From Acidobacteriota bacterium (GTDB taxonomy: Bacteria; Acidobacteriota; Vicinamibacteria; Vicinamibacterales; CAVVIG01): a stretch of DNA of 64,000 nucleotides. Below the pieces are notes generated by a model. The model ran no database searches and was not told the DNA's origin. It was given only the letters and a program-made list of their open reading frames with translations. The position numbers and the translations under genes are program-made. Positions 12,010 through 19,919 of the stretch are shown here, in pieces. The stretch covers positions 372,001-436,000 of the forward strand of contig QHWB01000039.1 of the NCBI GenBank assembly GCA_003222395.1. The letters are read 5' to 3'. Positions within the stretch are counted from its first letter, which is position 1, and every line of letters begins with the position of its first letter.

Positions 12010-12891
12010 TCACATCCCCAGGTCGGTCAGCACGCGCTCGTCTTCGCGCCACTCCGACTTCACGGCTACCCGCAGATCGACGAACACGCGCGTCCCGAAG
12101 AAGCGCTCGAGATCTTCGCGCGCCGCCGTCCCGATGCGCTTGATCATCTCGCCGCGGCGGCCGATCACGATCGGTTTCTGCGACTCACGCTCGACGAGGA
12201 TCGTGCAATAGAGCTTGAGCAGAGAACTTGTTGTCTCTGGCTCTTCGAAACGGTCCACGAGGACCGCGCTCGAGAATGGGATTTCGTCGCGCGTGAACTG
12301 CAGCACCTTCTCGCGGACGATCTCTGCGGCGAGGAGCCGTTCCGGCTGATCCGTCAGGTAGTCGGTTGGATAGAGAGGCTCTCCCTCCGGCAAGCGGTCG
12401 ATGATCGCGCGCTCCAGCCGATCGACGTTCTCCCCCGTCGCCGCCGACACCGGTACGATCTCGGCAAAGAGGCCGCTCTTGCCATGCTCGTCGATCATCG
12501 GCAGCAGACGTGAGCGCCTGATCAAATCGACTTTGTTGAGGATGAGAAAGACGGGCGCCGCGACGTTCCTGACGAGATCGAGAACGAACTGCTGCCCCCT
12601 GCCGCCCGCTTCCGACGCGTCCACCACGACGCCAAGAATGTCGACCTCGCGAATCGTATCGATGGCCGCCTCCACCATGCGGACGTTCATCCGGTGCAGC
12701 GGACGATGAATGCCCGGCGTGTCGAGAAACACGACCTGCGCATCCGGATAGTTCCTCACTGCGAGAATGCGGTTCCTCGTCGTCTGCGGTTTGTCCGAAA
12801 CGATCGCCAGCTTCGTCCCGACGAGCCTGTTGAGGAGCGTCGACTTCCCGGCGTTCGGTCGGCCGATCAGCGATACGAAGCCGGACTTCAT
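12010..12891 (-). CDS. era: GTPase Era
   Basis: A 293-residue Era, the essential GTPase for 16S rRNA/30S maturation. G1 is GRPNAGKST, G3 is DTPGIHRP and G4 is NKVD. The C-terminal KH domain contains VIGRRGEMIKRIGTAAREDL. The ATG at 12891 gives the canonical start MKSGFVSLIGRPNAGKS. The frame extends upstream to 13095, but the preceding residues (LPVLPVPPVLP) translate a GGCAGGACA repeat. Lies 43 bp after the corC-like gene. Confidence 0.97.
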   Translation of the reverse strand: MKSGFVSLIGRPNAGKSTLLNRLVGTKLAIVSDKPQTTRNRILAVRNYPDAQVVFLDTPGIHRPLHRMNVRMVEAAIDTIREVDILGVVVDASEAGGRGQQFVLDLVRNVAAPVFLILNKVDLIRRSRLLPMIDEHGKSGLFAEIVPVSAATGENVDRLERAIIDRLPEGEPLYPTDYLTDQPERLLAAEIVREKVLQFTRDEIPFSSAVLVDRFEEPETTSSLLKLYCTILVERESQKPIVIGRRGEMIKRIGTAAREDLERFFGTRVFVDLRVAVKSEWREDERVLTDLGM

Positions 12892-12986
12892 CGGCAGGAC
12901 AGGCGGGACGGGCAGGACAGGCAGGATGGAAAAGTCATACCTTGTACGACTTCGCTTCCGTGTCCTCCGTGTCTTCTGTAGTGGCG
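12892..12986. repeat. two short repeat words at the corC-like/era junction
   Basis: 12892-12929 is a tandem of GGCAGGACA-type units. 12957-12986 holds CCGTGTCCTCCGTGTCTTC, translated on the minus strand as the TTEDTEDTE tail of the CorC-like protein. The two words are unrelated in sequence. Confidence 0.7.
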
Positions 12987-14215
12987 ATGTTCTTGTAGAT
13001 CCGCACCTTGCTGATGCGGCGCCGCTCGGCGTCGATGATCTCGACGACGAGGCCGTCGATATCGAAGCGCTCGCCGACGCCCGGCACGCGTCCAATCTTC
13101 GACATCAGGAAGCCGCCAACGGTCTCGAATCCTTCCCGCTCGATTTCCACATTCAACAGCTGCGCCACTTCGTCGACGTTGACCTTGCCCGTGAACAGGA
13201 AGCGGCCGTTTCCCTCGTCGACGATCGGCTCGGACTCGACGTCATACTCGTCGCGAATCTCGCCGACGATTTCTTCGAGGAGATCCTCGATCGTCACGAG
13301 CCCGGCCGTGCCGCCGTATTCGTCGACGACGATGGCGCACTGCGTCTGCTGACGCTGGAACTGTTTCAACAGCTCGGGAACACGCTTCGTTTCGGGGACG
13401 ACGGAAGCGGGACGGACGAGCGGCCGAATCGGCGACGAATCGTGCGCGCGCGGGCCGAGCGCGAACACGTCTTTGACGAACACGAATCCGGCGATGTTGT
13501 CGAGGCTGTCCTTGAACACCGGGAACCGCGAGTACTCCTGCTCCTGAAAGAGCGCTCTCAAATCGCCGATCGTCGCATCGTCACGGATCGCGACGACGTC
13601 GGGACGCGGCGTCATCACCTCGCGCACGAGCGTATCGCCGAAATCGACGATGCTCTGCAGTAGCCGCCGCTCCTCGCCCTCGATCAATCCTTCCTGCTCG
13701 GCCGTGTGGATGTAGGCCTTGGCGGCGAGGTTCGCCTCCTCGGCGGCTTCGTCGGGTGTAATCGGCGTCGCGGGCGGACGCTTCGCCGTAGCGACCGATC
13801 GGGCAATCCAGCCCGTGATGGGACTGAGGCCTTTGGCAACCGGCGAGAATGTCGGCAGCAGGATTTCGAGGACGCGCTCGGGATCGCGGCCGACGATCAG
13901 CAGCGGCAGCAGCAGTTCGCACACGAGCACGAAGCCGGCCAGCGAGATCAGCACGAACGTCAGCTTGTGCGCGCCGTCGACGCCGATCAGCTGCGCGATC
14001 AGCGCGGTCGCCGCGCCGGTGACGAGTCCGAGCAACAGGCGAACCGGCACGAACAGCAGCAGCGGATCGTCGAGGTAGTCGCCGAGCGCGCCCGGCCGGT
14101 TGCTCCGCTCGGCGACGAGGCGCAGCGACAGCCGCATCAGCGCGGAGAACGCGGCTTCGAGTGCGCCGAGATAGATCGCGGCGCAGCCGAGCAGAAAAAG
14201 GAGCAAAGGAATCAT
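12935..14215 (-). CDS. CorC/HlyC-type transporter-like protein (CNNM/DUF21 + CBS pair + CorC_HlyC)
   Basis: 426 residues. The N-terminal DUF21 membrane domain has about four hydrophobic segments ([17 protein letters not shown] onward). Then come two CBS domains (from VMTPRPDVVAIRDDATIGDL) and a C-terminal CorC_HlyC domain (about 330-405). The family is linked to Mg2+/Co2+ efflux; 'hemolysin' names are historical. The start codon overlaps the ybeY stop as ATGA, so translation is likely coupled. The last 15 or so residues (TTEDTEDTEAKSYKV) come from a repeat and are not part of the family. Confidence 0.92.
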   Translation of the reverse strand: MIPLLLFLLGCAAIYLGALEAAFSALMRLSLRLVAERSNRPGALGDYLDDPLLLFVPVRLLLGLVTGAATALIAQLIGVDGAHKLTFVLISLAGFVLVCELLLPLLIVGRDPERVLEILLPTFSPVAKGLSPITGWIARSVATAKRPPATPITPDEAAEEANLAAKAYIHTAEQEGLIEGEERRLLQSIVDFGDTLVREVMTPRPDVVAIRDDATIGDLRALFQEQEYSRFPVFKDSLDNIAGFVFVKDVFALGPRAHDSSPIRPLVRPASVVPETKRVPELLKQFQRQQTQCAIVVDEYGGTAGLVTIEDLLEEIVGEIRDEYDVESEPIVDEGNGRFLFTGKVNVDEVAQLLNVEIEREGFETVGGFLMSKIGRVPGVGERFDIDGLVVEIIDAERRRISKVRIYKNIATTEDTEDTEAKSYKV

Positions 14216-14673
14216 TTGCGCGTCTCTGGAAGAGAACGTCGCTGAATGAGACCATCGATGCCGGCGCGCGTCAGCAGGCGCTGTTCGAGCCGACGCATCT
14301 CGCCGCGGTCGCGCTCGTGGTCATAGCCGATCAGATGCAGCAAGCCGTGGAGCGCGAGCACTCTCAGCTCGGTCGCAAACGAATGTTGTCGGTCGCGAGC
14401 CTGTCGCGCGGCCACGCCCTTCGCGATGGCGATATCGCCGAGGAAGTCGCGCTCTTTGCTTGGGAAGGTGAGGACGTCGGTCGCGTAGTCCCTGCGCCGG
14501 TACGTACGGTTCAACGAGCGGATGCGGCGATCGCTCACGAGGGCGATGCTGACGGCACCGCGCGCGCGCCGCGGCGCCACGCGGCGCAGCCACAGAGCCA
14601 GGCCGGTCGCACGCAGCGGACGTCCGCGCTCGTCGGACACGCTGACGCGCAGACCTTGCTCACGTTCACCCAT
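14212..14673 (-). CDS. ybeY: endoribonuclease YbeY (rRNA maturation factor)
   Basis: A 153-residue zinc-dependent RNase for 16S rRNA 3' processing and 70S quality control. The metal-binding motif is intact: [14 protein letters not shown] (HxxxHxxxxxH). The start is the ATG at 14673 ([12 protein letters not shown]), which overlaps the phoH stop as ATGGGTGA. The open frame continues upstream through phoH and its repeat with no similarity. The phoH-ybeY-corC-era order is widely conserved. Confidence 0.95.
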   Translation of the reverse strand: MGEREQGLRVSVSDERGRPLRATGLALWLRRVAPRRARGAVSIALVSDRRIRSLNRTYRRRDYATDVLTFPSKERDFLGDIAIAKGVAARQARDRQHSFATELRVLALHGLLHLIGYDHERDRGEMRRLEQRLLTRAGIDGLIQRRSLPETRK

Positions 14674-15715
14674 GGCGCGGTTCGGCCAGCGCACCACGTC
14701 CTGAGCCCGCCTGCCCTGAGCCTGTCGAATGGGCCTGCCCTGAGCCTGTCGAAGCGGTCGAAGGACGCCCGTTGCCGTTCGTGAACGCCTCGTACGCCCT
14801 GACGATCTGCTGCACCAGCTTGTGACGCACGACATCGCGCTCGTCGAACGAAATGAACGAGATGCCGTCGATCGCGTTGACGACTTTCATCGCCTCGACG
14901 AGCCCCGACATGCGTCCGGTCGGCAAATCGATTTGGGTGATGTCGCCGGTGATCACCGCTTTGCTCCCGAAGCCGAGGCGCGTCAGGAACATCTTCATCT
15001 GCTCGCTGGTCGTGTTCTGCGCCTCGTCGAGAATCACGAATGAATCGTTCAGCGTCCGGCCGCGCATGAACGCAATCGGCGCGATCTCGATCGTGCCACG
15101 CTCGATGTAGCGCGCCACCCGCTCGACGTCGAGCATGTCGTAGAGCGCGTCGTACAGCGGCCGCAGGTATGGATTCACTTTCTCCTGCAGATCGCCCGGC
15201 AGGAAGCCGAGCTTCTCGCCCGCTTCGACGGCCGGGCGCGCGAGGATGATGCGGCTGACTTTCTTCGCGACGAGAAACGCGACGGCCTGCGCCATCGCGA
15301 GGTAGGTCTTGCCGGTGCCCGCCGGTCCGATGCCGAATACGATGTCGTTCTGCTCGATCGCGTCGAGGTACCGGCGCTGATTGACCGTCTTGGGCGCGAC
15401 ACGGCGCTTGCCGGCCGGCGTGAGGCTGCCCTTCAGGAAATGGTCGCGGATGTCGACCGCGGTGTCGTGCGCGATGAGCTCCGACGCGGTCTTCACGTCG
15501 GCGTTCGAGAGCTTATAGCCGTCGCGCAGCAGCGACGACAACTGGCCGATGACCCGGTCCACTTTGTCGAGATCGGGCGTGTCGCCCTCGACCAGGAGAT
15601 CGTGACCCTGCGTGCGGATGCGGACGTTGAAGAGCGATTCGAGATGTTTGAGGTTCTCGTCGTAGGAGCCGAACAGCGTTTCAATCCCCTCTTCGGGGAC
15701 CGTGATTCTTTTCAT
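14666..15715 (-). CDS. phoH: PhoH-like ATPase
   Basis: A 349-residue PhoH/YbeZ ATPase partner of YbeY. It has an N-terminal KH-like region (about 20-110), Walker [16 protein letters not shown] and Walker [13 protein letters not shown]. Its last 35 residues ([20 protein letters not shown] onward) are Gly/Ser/Gln-rich and encoded by the CCTGAGCCTGTCGAA repeat at 14699-14755. Because of that repeat the gene runs into the ybeY start. Confidence 0.95.
   Translation of the reverse strand: MKRITVPEEGIETLFGSYDENLKHLESLFNVRIRTQGHDLLVEGDTPDLDKVDRVIGQLSSLLRDGYKLSNADVKTASELIAHDTAVDIRDHFLKGSLTPAGKRRVAPKTVNQRRYLDAIEQNDIVFGIGPAGTGKTYLAMAQAVAFLVAKKVSRIILARPAVEAGEKLGFLPGDLQEKVNPYLRPLYDALYDMLDVERVARYIERGTIEIAPIAFMRGRTLNDSFVILDEAQNTTSEQMKMFLTRLGFGSKAVITGDITQIDLPTGRMSGLVEAMKVVNAIDGISFISFDERDVVRHKLVQQIVRAYEAFTNGNGRPSTASTGSGQAHSTGSGQAGSGRGALAEPRHG
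14699..14755. repeat. GCCTGCCCTGAGCCTGTCGA repeat in the 3' end of phoH
   Basis: Two close copies of GCCTGCCCTGAGCCTGTCGA plus a partial third (GTCCTGAGCCC). They are translated in frame as STGSGQA units at the PhoH C-terminus. The TTCGACAGGCTCAGG word recurs in many unrelated bacterial genomes, to my knowledge. Confidence 0.8.
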
Positions 15716-15779
15716 TCGAGAGGCTGTCTTGCCGCTATCTCCTTGCGTTGCAAAGGGTTAAGGCATCATTATACCGCGG

Positions 15780-17543
15780 CTACGGCTGCACCTTCAAGTG
15801 GAGCTCCTTCAGCTGTTTGGCGTCGACCGGCGAGGGCGCGTCGCTCATCAGATCGACGGCATTCGCGGTCTTGGGGAACGCGATGACCTCGCGAATGGAC
15901 GACTCGCCGCACAGAATCGCCACGATGCGGTCCACTCCAAGCGCGATGCCACCGTGCGGCGGAGTCCCGTACGCGAGCGCTTCGAGGAAGAAGCCGAAGC
16001 GCAGCTTCGCTTCCTCGTCGCTGATGCCGAGCCGCTGGAACATGCGCGACTGCAGCGCCGCGTCGTGAATACGGATGCTGCCGCCGCCGATTTCGGAACC
16101 GTTGAGCACCAGGTCGTACGCTTTCGCACGCGCCGCGCCCGGATCGTTGTCGACCTTGTCGATGTCTTCGTCGAGCGGCGAGGTGAACGGATGATGCATC
16201 GAATACCAGCGTCCGTCCTCCTCGTGATACTCGAGCAGCGGAAACTCGGTGACCCACAGGAATTCAAACGAGTCCGGTCCCGCGAGGTTTTCTTTTTTCG
16301 CGATCGCCAGCCGCAGTTGACCGAGCAGCTTCGACGTGTTGTCTGCCGGCCCGGCCGCCATCAGTAGCAGATCGTCTTTCGAGGCGCCGGCGCGTTCGAG
16401 CGCGGCGCGAAGCGTCGCCTCGGTGAGCGCCTTGACCGAGCTCGTCGGCGGCTCGCCCGGACGCACCCAGATCAAGCCGCTGAACCCCATCTGCTTCGCC
16501 TGATCGACGAGCACGTCGATCTGACTGCGCGTATATCTGTTGCCGGCAGTGACGGCGAATCCGCGGACGACGCCGCCGTCGGCGACGATTTGCTTGAAGA
16601 CGCGAAACTCGGAGTCGCGGAAGACTTCCGAGAGATCGCGAATTTCGAGACCGAAGCGCAGGTCCGGCTTGTCTGAACCGTACTTCGCGATCGCGTCGGC
16701 GTACCGCATGCGACGAATCGGCAACGCGACGTCGCGACCGATTTCCTTGAGGATCGTCTGCATCAGCGGCTCGATGAGGCCGTAGACGAGCTCGGGGCGC
16801 GCGAACGACATCTCTACGTCGATCTGCGTGAACTCCAGCTGGCGATCGGCGCGCTGATCCTCGTCGCGGAAACACTTCACGATTTGGAAGTACCGGTCCA
16901 TCCCGGAGATCATCAGGATCTGTTTGAAGATCTGCGGTGACTGCGGCAACGCGTAGAACTCGCCCGGGTGAATGCGGCTCGGCACCAGGAAATCGCGGGC
17001 GCCTTCAGGCGTCGACTTCGTGAGAACCGGCGTCTCGATTTCGAGGAAGCCATTTGCGTCGAAATACTTCCGCACCGCCATCGTCACGCGGTGACGCAGG
17101 CTCATGTTGTACTGCAGTCGCGGGCGGCGCAAATCGAGATAGCGATATTTCAAACGGACGTCTTCGGAGACGGGCGAGTCTTCGGCGATCTGGAACGGCG
17201 GCGTCTTCGCTTCGTTCAGAATCCGGATGTCGCGCGACAGGACTTCCACCTCGCCCGTGGCGAGCTTCGGGTTGATCGTGTCCTCGGACCGTCGCTGCAC
17301 GACGCCCGAGACGCCGATCACGAATTCGGAGCGCAGCCGTTTCGCGACGCCCATCAGCGCCTCGTTCTCGCGGACGACCACCTGCGAGATGCCCGCGCGG
17401 TCGCGGATGTCGATGAACGTCACGCCGCCGAGATCGCGGATGCGGTGCGCCCATCCCAGCAGCACGACCTCCGCGCCGACGTCGTCGGCGCGCAGCGCGC
17501 CGCACGTATGAGTGCGGGTCAGGTTGCCTAACGGTTCGGCCAC
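15780..17543 (-). CDS. aspS: aspartyl-tRNA synthetase
   Basis: A 587-residue class IIb synthetase: N-terminal OB anticodon domain (VVLLGWAHRIRDLGGVTFIDIRD), bacterial insertion domain, and class II motifs. Motif 2 includes FRDEDQRADRQLEFTQID and motif 3 GIALGVDRIVAIL, with GSEIGGGSIRIHD between. Starts with GTG at 17543, 4 bp after hisS; GGAGG lies about 12 bp upstream. Whether it also charges tRNA-Asn cannot be told here. Confidence 0.97.
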   Translation of the reverse strand: MAEPLGNLTRTHTCGALRADDVGAEVVLLGWAHRIRDLGGVTFIDIRDRAGISQVVVRENEALMGVAKRLRSEFVIGVSGVVQRRSEDTINPKLATGEVEVLSRDIRILNEAKTPPFQIAEDSPVSEDVRLKYRYLDLRRPRLQYNMSLRHRVTMAVRKYFDANGFLEIETPVLTKSTPEGARDFLVPSRIHPGEFYALPQSPQIFKQILMISGMDRYFQIVKCFRDEDQRADRQLEFTQIDVEMSFARPELVYGLIEPLMQTILKEIGRDVALPIRRMRYADAIAKYGSDKPDLRFGLEIRDLSEVFRDSEFRVFKQIVADGGVVRGFAVTAGNRYTRSQIDVLVDQAKQMGFSGLIWVRPGEPPTSSVKALTEATLRAALERAGASKDDLLLMAAGPADNTSKLLGQLRLAIAKKENLAGPDSFEFLWVTEFPLLEYHEEDGRWYSMHHPFTSPLDEDIDKVDNDPGAARAKAYDLVLNGSEIGGGSIRIHDAALQSRMFQRLGISDEEAKLRFGFFLEALAYGTPPHGGIALGVDRIVAILCGESSIREVIAFPKTANAVDLMSDAPSPVDAKQLKELHLKVQP

Positions 17544-17547
17544 GCGA

Positions 17548-18897
17548 TCAACGTCCTCCGTCTGTCTGTTGCAGCCGCGACCGAATCGTCGCTCCCAGCT
17601 CGCTGCGACGCACCGACGCCTGCTCGCCGCTCCGAAGATCTTTCAGTCCGACTTCGCCCCGCGCCCGCTCGTCGTCTCCGAGGATCGCGACGAACGGCGC
17701 GTTGCGGGCCGAAGCGTATTTGAACTGCTTGGCAAGTCTATCCGCTTCGGGGTACACGTCGACGCGAAGTCCGCTCCTACGCAGCTCCCGTGCGAGCCTC
17801 AGCGCCTCGTCCCGCGTCTCGTGATTCCAGATCGTCACCAGGACGTCGATTCCTGCACGGGCGACGGCGTCGGGAATCATGCTGCGTTCGGTCATCACGA
17901 CGATGATGCGCTCGAGGCCAAACGAGAAGCCGCAGGCCGGGATGTCGCGGCCGAGAAACATGCCGACGAGGCCGTCGTACCGGCCGCCGCCGCCGAGACT
18001 GCCCGCAAGCTGCGCAACCGAGACTTCCATGATCGCGCCGGTGTAGTACGAGAGCCCGCGGGCCAGACTGAGATCGATACGCACGCGGCCGGCCGCTGGC
18101 GTGTCCCCGACCAGCGCGACGATCTCGCGCAGGTTCATCACCGACGAATCCTGCGGAAGCGTCCGCTCCAGCCGTTGCAGCGTGTCCTCAGGCCGTTCGC
18201 TCTCGGGTTGATGGAACGACGCCAGACACCGTTCCGTCGCGGCGGGGTCGATCCCTCGCGCCCTGAACTCGTTCGCGACGCCCTCGATGCCAACCTTGTC
18301 CAGTTTGTCCAATGCGACGAGCGCGTCGTTCTGCTGCGACGCCCACACGCCCGCGGCATTCAGGAGCCCGGACAATACGAGGCGGTGGTTCAGGCGCACG
18401 GAAAAATCCTCAAATCCGAGCCGCAGCAGCACGTCCGAGACGGCGCCGAGGATTTCAGCTTCGACGGTCGGCGCAGTCGTGCCAATCACGTCGACGTCGC
18501 ACTGGTAGAACTCGCGAAAGCGGCCGCGCGCCGGGCGATCGGCGCGCCAGACCGGCTGGATCTGATATCGCTTGAAGAACCGCGGCAGCTCGTTCTGATA
18601 CTGCGCGACGACTCGCGCGAGCGGAACCGTGAGGTCGTAGCGCAGCGCGAGATCGGCTTCGCCCGTGTGTTCGTGCTCCCCGCGCTTGAGAATCTTGAAA
18701 ATGAGCTTGTTGCCTTCTTCCCCGTACTTTCCGAGCAGCGTCTCGATGTTTTCGAACGCGGGCGTCTCGAGCGGCTCGAACCCGTAGCGCTCGTACACAT
18801 CTCGGACGATGCCGATCACGTGCTCGCGCCGGCGGATGTCGTCGGCAAGAAAGTCGCGCGTGCCGCTCGCCGGCCTCGTTGACTGGGTAACTGCCAT
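17548..18897 (-). CDS. hisS: histidyl-tRNA synthetase
   Basis: 449 residues, class IIa. Motifs include GTRDFLADDIRRRE, ALRYDLTVPLARVVAQY, VWRADRPARGRFREFYQCDVD (motif 2), GGGRYDGLVGMF and GFSFGLERI (motif 3). The anticodon-binding domain is at about 345-445. First gene of a hisS-aspS pair. The ribosome site upstream of the ATG is weak (CAGGTA). Confidence 0.97.
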   Translation of the reverse strand: MAVTQSTRPASGTRDFLADDIRRREHVIGIVRDVYERYGFEPLETPAFENIETLLGKYGEEGNKLIFKILKRGEHEHTGEADLALRYDLTVPLARVVAQYQNELPRFFKRYQIQPVWRADRPARGRFREFYQCDVDVIGTTAPTVEAEILGAVSDVLLRLGFEDFSVRLNHRLVLSGLLNAAGVWASQQNDALVALDKLDKVGIEGVANEFRARGIDPAATERCLASFHQPESERPEDTLQRLERTLPQDSSVMNLREIVALVGDTPAAGRVRIDLSLARGLSYYTGAIMEVSVAQLAGSLGGGGRYDGLVGMFLGRDIPACGFSFGLERIIVVMTERSMIPDAVARAGIDVLVTIWNHETRDEALRLARELRRSGLRVDVYPEADRLAKQFKYASARNAPFVAILGDDERARGEVGLKDLRSGEQASVRRSELGATIRSRLQQTDGGR

Positions 18898-18907
18898 TAC
18901 CTGATTT

Positions 18908-18955
18908 TCAGCCTTTCAAGGCCGCCGACGGGCCTCAAAGGCCGCGCCACAGATC
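18908..18955. repeat. REP-like palindrome (degenerate) between carbonic anhydrase and hisS
   Basis: Minus strand reads GTGGCGCGGCCTTTGAGGCC, then CGGCGGCCTTGAAAGG, matching the core of the GTAGCGC family. Confidence 0.5.
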
Positions 18956-18968
18956 CTCAATCTGCGCC

Positions 18969-19475
18969 TCACGGCATGTACTCCAGTCGATAGCCGACAT
19001 ACCGGTCGGCGTAAAGCTGGATATCTGCGATTTCGGCCTGCGTCAGAAGTCGCTTCACCTTTCCCGGACTGCCCGTGACCAATGATTTCGACGGCACGCG
19101 CATGTTCTCGGTGATCAGCGTCCCGGCGGCGACGATTGACCCGGATCCGATGCGCGCGCCGTTCAGCAGGATCGCGCCGATGCCGATCAGACACTGGTGC
19201 TCGATCGTGCAGCCGTGGATGACCGCCGCGTGGCCGATCGTCACGTTGTCGCCGATCGTCGTCTCGTGCGTGCCGGTCATGGCGTGCACGACGGCGCCGT
19301 CCTGGACGTTCGTGCGGCGGCCGACCCGGATCACATTCACGTCGCCGCGGACGACGGCGCACATCCAGACACTGCTCTCCTCGCCGATCTCCACGTCGCC
19401 GATGATCTGCGCGCTTTCGTCGATGAACGCGGTGGGATGGACCCGGGGCGCGGTCCCCCGGTACGGCCGAAGCAT
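18969..19475 (-). CDS. gamma-class carbonic anhydrase-like left-handed beta-helix protein
   Basis: 168 residues with hexapeptide repeats throughout (IIGDVEIGEESSVWMCAVVRG, VQDGAVVHA, TIGHAAVIHGCTI). The three metal-ligand histidines of the gamma-CA/PaaY/YrdA family are visible: VVHA, IGHAAVIHGC. It is expected to be a trimeric zinc or iron enzyme in the cytoplasm, but CA activity of this subgroup is often unproven. The start could be ATG 19475 or ATG 19484 (MRWMLRPYRG). A perfect TATAAT overlaps the 19484 ATG, which favours the inner start. Confidence 0.9.
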   Translation of the reverse strand: MLRPYRGTAPRVHPTAFIDESAQIIGDVEIGEESSVWMCAVVRGDVNVIRVGRRTNVQDGAVVHAMTGTHETTIGDNVTIGHAAVIHGCTIEHQCLIGIGAILLNGARIGSGSIVAAGTLITENMRVPSKSLVTGSPGKVKRLLTQAEIADIQLYADRYVGYRLEYMP

Positions 19476-19532
19476 CCAACGCATTATACCGTCCGAAAAT
19501 GGCTGGCCGGCCGGCAGCCGATCGCGTACTGT

Positions 19533-19910
19533 TTGCCGCATGACGCCCACGAGACCGACCTTGCGACGCTGCGCGAGCTCAACGAGGCCTACATACGATC
19601 CGTGCAGACTTCGGACGTGCAGCGGTTCGAGCGGCTGCTGGCAGCCGACTTCCTCTGCTCTCTGCCCGACGGCACGCTGATCGATCGCAAACATTTCCTC
19701 GAGCGCACGGCCGCTCCGGTCAACGTTTCCAATCTCGCCGCGCACGACATCAACGTGCGGATCCTGGGCGACGTCGCCATCGTTCACGCGAGGACGACCT
19801 ACACCATGGACGATGGCCGCGCCGGCTCGGGCCGTTACACCGACGTCTGGGCGCGGCGCGGCGGTCAATGGGTCGCGGTCTCGGCGCACGTGACGCGCAA
19901 CGCCTCCTGA
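19533..19910 (+). CDS. NTF2-like (SnoaL/DUF4440-type) protein
   Basis: About 125 residues. The sequence LRELNEAYIRSVQTSDVQRF, then LAADFLCSLPDGTLIDRKHFLE and GRYTDVWARRGGQWVAVSAH, is the standard cone fold of DUF4440/SnoaL-like proteins. The family includes isomerases, hydrolases and non-catalytic binders, so no reaction can be named. It is divergent from the carbonic anhydrase. No ATG lies in frame between the promoter region and the conserved part; TTG at 19533 is the best start but has no clear ribosome site. Confidence 0.7.
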   Translation: MPHDAHETDLATLRELNEAYIRSVQTSDVQRFERLLAADFLCSLPDGTLIDRKHFLERTAAPVNVSNLAAHDINVRILGDVAIVHARTTYTMDDGRAGSGRYTDVWARRGGQWVAVSAHVTRNAS

Positions 19911-19919
19911 GCCGCTGGA

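Noticed and set aside
19197-19532. upstream extension of the NTF2-like protein
   Set aside because: This part of the frame is antisense to the carbonic anhydrase gene and has no NTF2 similarity; the conserved fold begins after about 19545.
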